This document shows positions 25,584 to 34,098 of a DNA stretch of 64,000 nucleotides, in pieces; positions within the stretch are counted from its first letter, which is position 1, and each line of letters starts with the position of its first letter. This DNA is from DASZPL01 sp035550315 (lineage in GTDB: Bacteria; Actinomycetota; Actinomycetes; JAFAQI01): assembly GCA_035550315.1 (NCBI GenBank), contig DASZPL010000009.1, forward strand, positions 1 to 64,000, given 5' to 3'. The position numbers and the translations under genes are program-made. The notes below the pieces were generated by a model. It searched no databases. It was not told where the DNA came from and saw nothing but the letters and a program-made list of their open reading frames with translations.

Positions 25584-27239
25584 ATGAACATCCGCCCGGA
25601 GTCGCGGACACTGCTGCGCGGCTATGGCCCGTTGGCCTGCCTGCTCGTGGCGTTCGCGCTAATGGCGGCCTTCGTCCCGACCGACGCGCCGCAACGGATC
25701 ACCGTCACCAAGACCGGGGCGGCGACGTCTGCCGGTGGCGGCGTTGCCTCCGGCCCGGCTGGCAGCCAGGGGGGCCGGACGGGCGCTGCGGGCGGCACGA
25801 CCGGTGCCTCGGCGCCTGGATCCGGGCCGGCCGGCAGTTCCACTGCGGCGACCGGTCCCAGCGCCGTACCAGCCCACACCAAGCGATGCAGCGGCCCGCA
25901 GGTCTCCGGCGACCCCTACTCCCCGCCGTGCATCTCCTTCCACGGCAGCAACGGCGGCGTCACCGCGCGGGGCGTGACCGGCAGCACCATCACGGTCGCC
26001 TTCCGGCAGACCTCCGACCCGGGCTTCCAGCAGACCCTGGCCAAGATCGGCGGCGCGCAGTTCTCCGACACGCCGGCGGACATCCGGCGGACGATCGAGG
26101 GCCTCGCCGACTACTTCAACAAGAACTTCCAGTTCTACGGCCGCAAGCTGCACTTCGTCTTCTACAACGGCCAGGGGTCGCAGACCAACGAGCTGCTCGG
26201 CGGTGGCCAGCAGGAGGCCGGCGCCGACGCGCTGAAGGTGGCGACCAGCATCAAGGCGTTCGCCGACATGAGCGCCACCACGGAACCGTACGGCGACGCG
26301 CTCTCCCGTGAGCATGTGCTGAACTTCGGCGAGCCGTACCTGTCGCAGAAGTGGTTCGAGCAGCGCGCGCCGTACGCCTGGAGCCTCGCGACCGACTGCA
26401 CGGCGGTCAGCGTGGCGACCGCCCAGGCCGGCGTCGTCCAGCTCGCCGGCAAGCCGGCGCAGTTCGCCGGACCCGGACTGCAGGGCAAGCCACGCAAGCT
26501 CGCCATCCTGGCCCCGGACAACCCGTGGTACCAGGAATGCGTCCAGAACGCGCTGAGCATCTACCGCCGCGCCCACGTCGCCGTCCCGGAGACGATTCCG
26601 TACCAGCTGAACCTCTCGACGCTGTCGAGCCAGGCGGCGAGCGTGATCGCGAAGCTCAAGTCGCAGGGCATCACCACCGTGGTCTGCGGCTGTGACCCGG
26701 TCTTCCCGGTCTACCTGACGCAGCGCGCGCAGGAGCAGAACTACAACCCGGAGTGGGCCGTCGTCGGCGTCGCATTGACCGACCAGGACATCGTCGGGCA
26801 GCTGTTCAACCAGAACGAGTGGGCGCACGCGTTCGGCGTCACCTACCAAGGACCGACGATCCCGTATCAGGCGACGCTCGGCTACGCGGCGTACAAGAGC
26901 GTGCGCAGCGACGAGCCGGCGCAGGCGGTCAACCTGATCTACGCCCAGATGTACATGTTGGCGCTCGGCATCCAGCTGGCCGGACCGGATCTGACCGCGG
27001 CCAACTTCGAGAAGGGCATGCGGGCCTATCCCGGCGGCACCGGTGAGTTCGGCACCTGGGGGTTCCCCAACGGCCACTTCACGCCGACGCTCGACGGCGC
27101 CGAGATCTACTGGGACCCGAACGCGACGTCGAAGTACAACGGCAAGCAGGGCGCCTACATCATCTCCAGTCCCCGCTACCTGACCGGGCACGTGCCGCGC
27201 GGCAACTTCCCGCACACGCCGTACAAGGGACACCACTGA
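25584..27239 (+). CDS. Membrane-anchored solute-binding protein of second Liv-type transporter
   Basis: A 551-residue binding protein. Unlike the first livK it has no lipobox; an uncleaved N-terminal helix (LACLLVAFALMAAFV) would anchor it. A Gly/Ala/Ser/Thr linker to about residue 95 precedes a Peripla_BP_6-like domain (GVTGSTITVAFRQTSDPGF...). Motifs such as AILAPDNPWYQECVQNALSIY and GITTVVCGCDPVFPVYLTQRAQEQNYNPEW indicate the two-lobed ligand fold. ATG 25584 has GAGGAG upstream. The fused transporter gene starts 7 bases after its stop. Confidence 0.82.
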   Translation: MNIRPESRTLLRGYGPLACLLVAFALMAAFVPTDAPQRITVTKTGAATSAGGGVASGPAGSQGGRTGAAGGTTGASAPGSGPAGSSTAATGPSAVPAHTKRCSGPQVSGDPYSPPCISFHGSNGGVTARGVTGSTITVAFRQTSDPGFQQTLAKIGGAQFSDTPADIRRTIEGLADYFNKNFQFYGRKLHFVFYNGQGSQTNELLGGGQQEAGADALKVATSIKAFADMSATTEPYGDALSREHVLNFGEPYLSQKWFEQRAPYAWSLATDCTAVSVATAQAGVVQLAGKPAQFAGPGLQGKPRKLAILAPDNPWYQECVQNALSIYRRAHVAVPETIPYQLNLSTLSSQAASVIAKLKSQGITTVVCGCDPVFPVYLTQRAQEQNYNPEWAVVGVALTDQDIVGQLFNQNEWAHAFGVTYQGPTIPYQATLGYAAYKSVRSDEPAQAVNLIYAQMYMLALGIQLAGPDLTAANFEKGMRAYPGGTGEFGTWGFPNGHFTPTLDGAEIYWDPNATSKYNGKQGAYIISSPRYLTGHVPRGNFPHTPYKGHH

Positions 27240-27246
27240 GTAACGC

Positions 27247-30200
27247 GTGCCCACCGTGACCGACCTCACCGACTGGGTCGCCCGCCACCGCGCGGTCGCG
27301 ATCGGCAGCGGCCTGCTCGCGATCCTCATCATCTTCGCGGCGGCCGACTCCGGACGGGCGCCGTTCGGCGTGATCCTCGAGGGCGGTGTCTACGGCTCGG
27401 TCAACGGCCTGCTCGCGCTCGGGCTGGTGCTGACCTACCGCTCCGACCGGATCGTCAACTTCGCGTACGGCGCCATGGGCGGGGTCGGCGGCACCGTCGG
27501 TGTGCTGCTCTACCTCAGCCAGCACTGGAGCTACCCGGCGTGCATCATCGCGGGGCTGGTGTGCGGTGCGGTCGTGGGCGCGCTGACCGAGTTGCTGGTG
27601 ATCCGGCGGTTTGCCCGCACCTCGCGGCTGATCCTGACCGTGGCCACCATCGGTCTCGCCCAGCTGCTCGGCGGCATCCAGGTCTTGCTGCCGCGCTGGC
27701 TGGGCGGGTCGACGCTGATCGGCGGCTTCTCGACGGCGCTGAGTGGGCACTCGCTCAACGTCGGCCCGGTGCTGTTCACCGGCGACGACCTGCTGGCCGT
27801 CGCGGCGGTGCCGTTCGCGCTGATCGCCCTCGGCTGGTTCCTGCTGCGCACCGACTCCGGCACCGCCGTCCGCGCGATCGCCGACAACCGCGATCGGGCG
27901 CTGCTGCTTGGTGTCCCGGTACGGCGGCTGGCGACGGTTGTCTGGACGGTCGCCGGAGTGATCGCGACCCTCGCCGTCCTGCTGCCCGCTCCGACGCAAG
28001 GGCTGACCATCGACGCCGCGGCCGGGCCGACGCTGCTGTTGCCGGCGCTGGCGGCCGCCGTCATCGCCGGGATGGAGTCGCTGCCGATCGCCGTCTTCGC
28101 CGGCATCGGGCTCGGCATCCTCGACAGCATCGTCCGCTGGAACGTCAACAAGCAGGCGGTCACAACCGTCGTCTTCCTCGGCATCATCCTGGTCGCGCTG
28201 CTGCTCAACTCCGGTCCACGCGGCCGGCGGGCGGGCGGCGACGAATCCTCGCTGTCCACCGTGGAGCAGCGATTCCGGGAGCTGCCCGCGGCGCTGCGGC
28301 GGCTACCCGAGGTCATCGCACTGCGCAGCGGCGGCGTCGTAGCAATGGCCGCCGCCGCCGTGCTGATCCCACTGGCGTGCAGTCCGAGCACGATCCGGCT
28401 GTTCAGCATCGCGCTGATCTACGGCATGGTCGCGGTCTCGCTCGTGCTGCTGTCCGGCTGGGCCGGCGAAGTCAGCCTGGGGCAGTACGCCTTCGTCGGG
28501 CTCGGCGCGGTCTTCGTCGGCGACCTGATGAACCACTGGAACATCGACCTATTCGTCTGCCTGGTCGGTGCGGCGCTGGCCGGCGGCGTGCTCGCCGTCC
28601 TCATCGGGCTGCCGGCGCTGCGCATCCGCGGACTGAATCTCGCTGTGACCACGCTCGCGCTGGCCGTCGCGATGGACGCGTTCTTCCTCAATCCGGTGAA
28701 CTTCAACTCACTGATCCCCGGCACGATCCAGCGGCCGGTGCTGTGGAAGCGCTTCGACCTGCACTCCGAGCGCGCGTTGTATTACCTCTGCCTCGGCATC
28801 CTCGTGCTGGTCATCGTCATCGTCCGGGGGCTCCGGCACGCCCGGCCGGGCCGGGTGATGGTGGCGACCCGCGACAACGAGCTGGCAGCCGCTGCGATGG
28901 CGGTGCCGACCACCCGGGTCAGGCTGGTCGGCTTCGTCGCCTCCGGCGCGATCGCCGGAATCGCGGGCGGGTTGCACGCAACCATCCTGCAGAGCGTCGG
29001 CTTCGGGACCTATCCGCCGACCGAGAGCCTGCTCGTGTTCTCGATGGTGGTGATCGGCGGCATCGACTCGATCGCCGGCGCGTTGCTCGGCGTCGGCCTG
29101 ATCGAGCTCGCGGTGCACCTGTGGCCGACGTACCAGTTGCTGATCACGGGTGTCGGGCTGCTGGTGATCCTGATGGTGCTGCCGGGCGGGCTCGCCACCG
29201 CGCTGTTCGCGGTGCGCGACCGGTTGGCGATCTGGCTGGCGAAGCGCCGCGGCATCGACCTGACGCGCGCTGCCGACGGCTCGGTCGCGCCCGCGCCGGC
29301 GGTGATCGCCGCCGCCACCGACAGCGACGCGTTGCTGCAGTGCCGTGGCGTGCAGGCGAGGTACGGCGCGATGCAGGTGCTGTTCGGCGTCGACCTGGAC
29401 GTGCGCGAAGGCGAGACGGTCGCGCTGCTCGGCACCAACGGTGCCGGCAAGTCGACCATGCTGAAGGCGGTCTCCGGGCTGATGTCGCCGTCGCCCGGCC
29501 GGGTGCATTTCGCCGGCCGCGATGTGACCTCGTCGAGCGCGACGGCGAAGTCCGCGGGCGGGCTCGCGATGATGCCGGCCAAGGCCGTGTTCCCGTCGTT
29601 GTCGGTGAACGACAACCTCCGCGTCGCGGGATGGCTGATCCGCCGGGACCGTGGCGAGATCGCCAGCGGCCGCGAACGGGTGCTCGCGCTGTTCCCGCAG
29701 CTGCGCGACCGCGAGACCCAGCCGGCCGGCAACCTCTCGGGCGGCGAGCAGCAGATGCTGTCGCTCGCGATGGCGCTGCTGCGCCGGCCTCGGATGCTGC
29801 TGATCGATGAGCTGTCGCTGGGCCTGGCGCCAACTGTGGTGCGGCGGCTGCTCGACGTCGTCCGCGCGCTGCCCGGCGAAGGCGTGACCGTGCTGATCGT
29901 TGAGCAGTCGGTCGACGTCGCCTTGCAAGTTGCCGAGCGGGCGGTGTTCCTGGAGCGCGGCGAGGTGCGGTTTGCCGGCGCGACCGCGGACCTGCTCGAG
30001 CGCCCCGACGTACTGCGGTCGGTGTTCATCAGCGGCGCCCAGGCGGTAAGCAGCAACGGCGACCGGCCCAGTCGCGGCAAGCGGGCCGCCGCAGCAAACG
30101 GACGACGCAGCCCGGCGTACGTGAAGCTGTTGGCGCAGCCGGAAGTGCTGCAGTGCTACGACGTCGGCGTCAGCTTCGGGCCGATCCGGGCCCTCGACTC

Positions 30201-31035
30201 GATCGACATCGCGCTGCACAAGGGCGAGATCCTCGGGCTGATCGGCCACAACGGCGCCGGCAAGACGACGCTGTTCGACGTCATCTCCGGCTTCCGCCGC
30301 GCGGACCAAGGCCGGGTGTTGCTCGGCGGCGCCGACGTCAACGGGATCGGGGCGCCGACCCGAGCGGTGCTGGGCCTCGGTCGCTCGTTCCAGGAGGCGC
30401 GGCTGTTCCCGGCGCTGACCGTGACCGAGACGGTGTCGGTCGCGCTGGAGCGTCACCTCGCATCGCGCGACCTGGTCGCCGCAGGCCTCCGGCTGCCGGC
30501 GTCGACGATGTCGGAGGCGCTGGTCGCCGAGCGCGTGCAGGAGCTGCTCGAACAGCTCGGGTTGAGTCGTTACGCCGAGGCGTTCGTGGGCGAGCTGTCG
30601 ACCGGCACCCGGCGGATCGTCGAACTGGCCTGCGTGCTCGCGCAGGACCCCGCGGTGCTGCTGCTGGACGAGCCGACGGCCGGCGTCGCGCAGCGCGAAA
30701 CCGAGGCGCTAGGCCCGCTGCTGCGCAAGGTCCGCGACGACACCGGCTGCACGATGCTCGTCATCGACCATGACATGCCGCTGCTGACGTCGCTGTGCGA
30801 CCGGCTGGTCGCGTTGGAGCTCGGCCGGGTGATCGCGGACGGGCCACCGGAGGAGGTGCTCCACCACCCGCTCGTGGTCGCGTCGTACCTCGGCACCGAC
30901 CTGAAGCCGGATGCGCCGACGCCCCGGAAGAAGGCGGCAAGCCCGCGCAAAGCGACCGCCCCGCGCAAGGCGGCCAGCCCGCGCAAAGCGACCAGCCCGC
31001 GCAAATCAACCGCAAAGGCGGCCGCGAAAGGTTGA
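27247..31035 (+). CDS. Four-domain fused Liv-type ABC transporter (LivH-LivM-LivF-LivG)
   Basis: One 1262-residue polypeptide holds a complete ABC importer core. Residues about 1-330 are a LivH-type permease (LTYRSDRIVNFAYGAMGG), about 370-650 a LivM-type permease (LLSGWAGEVSLGQYAFVGLGA, LRIRGLNLAVTTLALA). Two ATPases follow: Walker A GTNGAGKST near 729 with LSGGEQQ near 830 and LLIDELSLGL, then Walker A GHNGAGKTT near 1001 with LSTGTRR near 1117 and LLLDEPT. The last 40 residues are a basic tail with five PRK repeats. The start is GTG 27247. I know of no described Liv transporter with all four parts fused; the frame is continuous throughout. Confidence 0.93.
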   Translation: MPTVTDLTDWVARHRAVAIGSGLLAILIIFAAADSGRAPFGVILEGGVYGSVNGLLALGLVLTYRSDRIVNFAYGAMGGVGGTVGVLLYLSQHWSYPACIIAGLVCGAVVGALTELLVIRRFARTSRLILTVATIGLAQLLGGIQVLLPRWLGGSTLIGGFSTALSGHSLNVGPVLFTGDDLLAVAAVPFALIALGWFLLRTDSGTAVRAIADNRDRALLLGVPVRRLATVVWTVAGVIATLAVLLPAPTQGLTIDAAAGPTLLLPALAAAVIAGMESLPIAVFAGIGLGILDSIVRWNVNKQAVTTVVFLGIILVALLLNSGPRGRRAGGDESSLSTVEQRFRELPAALRRLPEVIALRSGGVVAMAAAAVLIPLACSPSTIRLFSIALIYGMVAVSLVLLSGWAGEVSLGQYAFVGLGAVFVGDLMNHWNIDLFVCLVGAALAGGVLAVLIGLPALRIRGLNLAVTTLALAVAMDAFFLNPVNFNSLIPGTIQRPVLWKRFDLHSERALYYLCLGILVLVIVIVRGLRHARPGRVMVATRDNELAAAAMAVPTTRVRLVGFVASGAIAGIAGGLHATILQSVGFGTYPPTESLLVFSMVVIGGIDSIAGALLGVGLIELAVHLWPTYQLLITGVGLLVILMVLPGGLATALFAVRDRLAIWLAKRRGIDLTRAADGSVAPAPAVIAAATDSDALLQCRGVQARYGAMQVLFGVDLDVREGETVALLGTNGAGKSTMLKAVSGLMSPSPGRVHFAGRDVTSSSATAKSAGGLAMMPAKAVFPSLSVNDNLRVAGWLIRRDRGEIASGRERVLALFPQLRDRETQPAGNLSGGEQQMLSLAMALLRRPRMLLIDELSLGLAPTVVRRLLDVVRALPGEGVTVLIVEQSVDVALQVAERAVFLERGEVRFAGATADLLERPDVLRSVFISGAQAVSSNGDRPSRGKRAAAANGRRSPAYVKLLAQPEVLQCYDVGVSFGPIRALDSIDIALHKGEILGLIGHNGAGKTTLFDVISGFRRADQGRVLLGGADVNGIGAPTRAVLGLGRSFQEARLFPALTVTETVSVALERHLASRDLVAAGLRLPASTMSEALVAERVQELLEQLGLSRYAEAFVGELSTGTRRIVELACVLAQDPAVLLLDEPTAGVAQRETEALGPLLRKVRDDTGCTMLVIDHDMPLLTSLCDRLVALELGRVIADGPPEEVLHHPLVVASYLGTDLKPDAPTPRKKAASPRKATAPRKAASPRKATSPRKSTAKAAAKG

Positions 31036-31111
31036 TCTGCGCGGGTTCGGCGGAAAGAGTGCGCGGGTTCGGCGGGGAGAGGCGTTTGGGGCGACCCGGG
31101 TTGGGCGGGAG

Positions 31112-31801
31112 CTACGCCGGGTCGAGGCCGCCGGCGGTGAACCGGGCCCGGGTCATAGTCACGCCGCGGAACTCGCCGCTGCGCAGCAGGCCGGATAACG
31201 GGCCATCGGCGCGCGCGTCGACCACCACCTTGGTGTAGCGCGCCAGCCCGCGCATCCGGCCCGCGAAGCTGCGCACCTCGCCGGCCTCGGTGACCTGCCG
31301 GCCGCGCGTACGGGCCATCGACGGAAACGCCGGACCGATCCGTCTCGCCCGGACCGCGATCTGCCAGCTCGGCTCGGCCGGTTGTTCCGGCGCGATGGTC
31401 ACCGCCCCCTCGTCGGCAGACCAGTCGAAGCGCGCGAGCGCCTTCGGCAGCAGCCAGTTCGCCCGGCCGCCGACGATGCTCGGCAGCGAGTCGACCACGA
31501 TGAACGGGATGTGACCCGGGCCGGCCACGGTCGCCGCGATCTCGGAGTACGGGCCGACCGGCGTCTCGCGGTAGCGGACCAGCGCCCAGATCACCATGGT
31601 CGCCGGCGTTGCCCGCAACGGCTCGGGCAGCAGCTCGACCGCGTCGCGATGCGGCCGATGCCACCAGGTCACTACCTGGCAGCGGGTCTGCCACGGCGCG
31701 GGCGCGACCGAATCGGGGAGCCGGCGGACCAGCTCGGCCGGCAGCCGGGTCTCCGGCAGGCCGGCAGCCGCGGTCACGGCGTACGGCGCAACGAACGTCA
31801 C
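31112..31801 (-). CDS. Acetoacetate decarboxylase-family protein
   Basis: A 229-residue protein with the acetoacetate-decarboxylase-like beta-cone pattern: VTWWHRPHRDAVELLPEPLRATPATMVIWALVRY, PYSEIAATVAG, and LPSIVGGRANWLLPKALARFDW where the Lys could be the Schiff-base residue (K in LPKAL). Many actinobacterial homologues lack proven decarboxylase activity. The GTG start at 31801 follows a GGAAGTGAG site and lies 7 bases after the stop of the upstream crotonase gene, so the two are co-transcribed. A role in beta-keto-acid handling is plausible. Confidence 0.75.
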   Translation of the reverse strand: MTFVAPYAVTAAAGLPETRLPAELVRRLPDSVAPAPWQTRCQVVTWWHRPHRDAVELLPEPLRATPATMVIWALVRYRETPVGPYSEIAATVAGPGHIPFIVVDSLPSIVGGRANWLLPKALARFDWSADEGAVTIAPEQPAEPSWQIAVRARRIGPAFPSMARTRGRQVTEAGEVRSFAGRMRGLARYTKVVVDARADGPLSGLLRSGEFRGVTMTRARFTAGGLDPA

Positions 31802-31808
31802 CGGGCGC

Positions 31809-32639
31809 TCACTTCCCTTCGAACTCGGCCGGCTGCTTGGCGGCCCGCGCGGCGTACCCCTTCGGCATGTCCTCCGAGACGAACTCGACCGAAGCGCTCA
31901 TCGCCTCGAACCGGAGCGCGTCCGCGAGCCCTCGATCGGCGAACGCGTTGATCGTCCGCTTGATGCTCTGCACCGCGAGCGGCGCGTTGTCGCGAATCTC
32001 ACGCGCCAGCTGAAACGCGGTCTCGTCGAGGTCTGCCCGCGCAACGACGCGCTGGACCACGCCGATCCGCTCGGCGGTCGCGGCGTCGATCCGCTGGCCG
32101 GTCAAGGCGAGCAGCTTTGCCCAGCCGGCGCCCGCGTCGCGCGCCAACCGGAGGTCACCCCCGGCGTCGACAGAGACGCCGACCTGCGCTTCGGGCAGCG
32201 CGAAGATCGCGTCGGCGGCGGCGATGCGGATGTCCGCCATCAAGGCGAGCTCGAAGCCGAAGCCCAGGCAGTAGCCCTGCACCGCCGCGATGATCGGCTG
32301 CGGCAGCTCGGCGAACGCGTGGAACCGCTCGTGCACCCAGCGGATGCCCTCGTAGTAGTTGCGGGTCTTCTCGGCGGGGGAGCGGCCGGTGACCCGATCC
32401 TCCGGCATGCCGAGGTCGACGCCCGCACAGAACGCGCGGCCTTCGGCGCGGAGCACGACCACCCGGATCCGGTCGTCGAAGCGGATCTCGTCGGCCCGCT
32501 TGCCGAGCTGTCGGGTGGCCTCCCACGACCAGGCGTTGAGCTTGGCCGGGCGGTTGAGGGTCAGTACGCCGATGCCGTCGGCGACCTGCAGCTGCACCAG
32601 CCAGTCGGCTTCGGGTTCGACCGGTTCCATCCGGACCAT
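31809..32639 (-). CDS. Enoyl-CoA hydratase/isomerase (crotonase) family protein
   Basis: A 276-residue crotonase. The oxyanion-hole segments are AFCAGVDLGMPEDR and PIIAAVQGYCLGFGFELALMADIRIAAADAIFALPEAQVGVSVDAGGD, where one acidic residue (Glu) is kept in ALPEAQ and an Asp replaces the second usual Glu. It should hydrate or isomerise enoyl-CoA intermediates. A longer frame starts at 32714, but ATG 32639 is the likely start because the family begins around VQLQVADGIGVLTLNRP. It is divergent from the ferredoxin gene, and the KstR-type box at 32694 lies between them. Confidence 0.82.
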   Translation of the reverse strand: MVRMEPVEPEADWLVQLQVADGIGVLTLNRPAKLNAWSWEATRQLGKRADEIRFDDRIRVVVLRAEGRAFCAGVDLGMPEDRVTGRSPAEKTRNYYEGIRWVHERFHAFAELPQPIIAAVQGYCLGFGFELALMADIRIAAADAIFALPEAQVGVSVDAGGDLRLARDAGAGWAKLLALTGQRIDAATAERIGVVQRVVARADLDETAFQLAREIRDNAPLAVQSIKRTINAFADRGLADALRFEAMSASVEFVSEDMPKGYAARAAKQPAEFEGK

Positions 32640-32693
32640 GCCGGTGAGTATGCCGCCTGGCGGACTCCGGCCCCCGCCCTTGTCGGCCGAAAT

Positions 32694-32707
32694 CGAAACG
32701 TGTTCTA
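32694..32707. promoter_or_regulatory. KstR-type box upstream of ferredoxin gene
   Basis: CGAAACGTGTTCTA matches the KstR consensus TNNAACNNGTTNNA except for the first base. It overlaps a promoter-like -10 (TTCTAC, 32703-32708) that sits 17 bases after TTGTCG (32680-32685). This position is right for a repressor of the ferredoxin/alcohol dehydrogenase transcript, and possibly also of the divergent crotonase transcript. Confidence 0.75.
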
Positions 32708-32759
32708 CTCCCATGAGAGTGGCCGTTTGGTGGCCATCCGTTGGTCAGTGCGTGGCGAG

Positions 32760-33005
32760 GTGGACGTGGGCGAGGAAACCGGCGACCTGGAGGTCGTCGT
32801 CGACCGAGACGAGTGCGAGGCCAACGCCGTGTGCGAGGGCATCTTGCCCGAGGTGTTCCAGGTCGATGACGACGACGAACTGCACATCCTCAACGCCCGG
32901 CCGCCGGCCGAGCTGTCCGAGAAGGTGCAGCAGGCGGTCGACCTGTGCCCGAAGCGGGCATTGTCGTTGAGGCGGGCAGAGCCGTTGCGGCGGGCGCAAT
33001 CGTGA
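32760..33005 (+). CDS. 3Fe-4S ferredoxin (FdxD-like, P450 redox partner)
   Basis: A short ferredoxin of about 81 residues. With GTG 32760 as start, the cluster ligands are C19, C25 and C63 (C-x5-C...C-P), the 3Fe-4S pattern that serves P450s in actinobacteria. The VDRDECEANAVC opening and LCPKRAL ending resemble M. tuberculosis FdxD (Rv3503c), a KstR-regulon protein. GTG 32748 or 32766 are possible alternatives. A KstR-type box precedes it, so it may pass electrons to CYP125 at 45777. The stop overlaps the next GTG (GTGA). Confidence 0.83.
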   Translation: MDVGEETGDLEVVVDRDECEANAVCEGILPEVFQVDDDDELHILNARPPAELSEKVQQAVDLCPKRALSLRRAEPLRRAQS

Positions 33006-34084
33006 AGGCCGCCGTACTGCACGAAGTCGGCAGTGGCTCGATCGAGGTGCGCGACGACATCGAGTCGGCGCCCGTGGTCGCCGGTAAGGTCCGGATCAAG
33101 ATCCGCTCGACCGGCGTGTGTCACTCCGACCTGTCCGCGATGAACGGCACCATCCCCATCCCGGTGCCGGCGGTACTCGGCCACGAAGGTGCCGGCGAGG
33201 TGGTCGAGGTGGGCGAGGGTGTCACGACGCTCGCCGAGGGCGACCACGTCGTCGTCTGCTGGTCGCCGCAGTGCGGCCGTTGTGCCGACTGCCTGGCCGG
33301 CAAGCCCTACCTGTGCATGACCTACATGATGGATGCGTTCAGCTATGCGCCGTTCTCGATGAACGGCACGCCGGTGTTCGGCATGGCCGGCGCCGGCACG
33401 TTCGCCGAAGAGTTGATCCTCGGCGAGGACGGGGCCATCAAGATCGACGACGACGTGCCGTTCGACGTCGCGTCGTTGGTCGGCTGTGGCGTCATGACCG
33501 GCGCAGGTGCCGCGATCAACGCCGCCCGCGTCGAACCGGGAGCGTCGGTTCTCGTGATCGGCTGCGGCGGCGTCGGCATCTCGGCCATCCAGGGCGCCCG
33601 GATCTGCGGCGCAGCCACCATCGTCGCGGTCGACATGGTCGAGCAGAAGCTGGCGTGGGCCACGCAGTTCGGCGCCACGCACGCGGTCACGCCGGCCGAC
33701 CTGCCGGCAACCATCGCCGACCTGACCGGCGGCGCCGGCTTCGACTACGCGTTCGAGGTGGTCGGCCGAGCCGACACCATCCGCACCGCCTACGACTCCA
33801 CCCGCCGCGGCGGCACGACGGTCGTCGTCGGTGTCGGCCGGGCCGACGACATGCTGCAGCTGTCCGCGTTCGAAGTCTTCTACAACGAGAAGACGCTGCG
33901 CGGCTCCTACTACGGCAGCGGCAACATCCGTCGCGACTTCCCGCGGTTGCTGTCGCTGTGGCGCTCCGGCCAACTCGACCTCGAGGGGATGATCACGCGG
34001 CGACTGTCGATCGGCGACGTCAACGACGCGTTCAGCGCGATGCAGGCCGGTGACGTGATCCGCCAAGTCATCACGTTCGACTGA
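33002..34084 (+). CDS. Zinc-dependent alcohol dehydrogenase (class III-like MDR)
   Basis: A 360-residue medium-chain dehydrogenase. The catalytic zinc site uses C40 (VCHSD) and the GHEGAGEV histidine (H61). The structural zinc site is complete: C91-x2-C94-x2-C97-x7-C105. The NAD-binding loop is VIGCGGVGISA. Overlapping GTGA coupling to the ferredoxin gene, itself behind a KstR box, suggests a role in oxidising a sterol-derived alcohol, for example a C26-hydroxy intermediate from a P450; this is inference. The next gene follows after 14 bases. Confidence 0.88.
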   Translation: MKAAVLHEVGSGSIEVRDDIESAPVVAGKVRIKIRSTGVCHSDLSAMNGTIPIPVPAVLGHEGAGEVVEVGEGVTTLAEGDHVVVCWSPQCGRCADCLAGKPYLCMTYMMDAFSYAPFSMNGTPVFGMAGAGTFAEELILGEDGAIKIDDDVPFDVASLVGCGVMTGAGAAINAARVEPGASVLVIGCGGVGISAIQGARICGAATIVAVDMVEQKLAWATQFGATHAVTPADLPATIADLTGGAGFDYAFEVVGRADTIRTAYDSTRRGGTTVVVGVGRADDMLQLSAFEVFYNEKTLRGSYYGSGNIRRDFPRLLSLWRSGQLDLEGMITRRLSIGDVNDAFSAMQAGDVIRQVITFD

Positions 34085-34098
34085 CGAGCGGCCCACGC

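Noticed and set aside
30910..31035. Separate small histone-like gene
   Set aside because: The basic sequence continues the ATPase frame without stop, and no start codon with a ribosome-binding site precedes it.
31596..33005. A 469-residue protein ending in the ferredoxin
   Set aside because: The first ~380 residues are antisense to the acetoacetate-decarboxylase-like and crotonase genes; only the last ~80 residues resemble a family.
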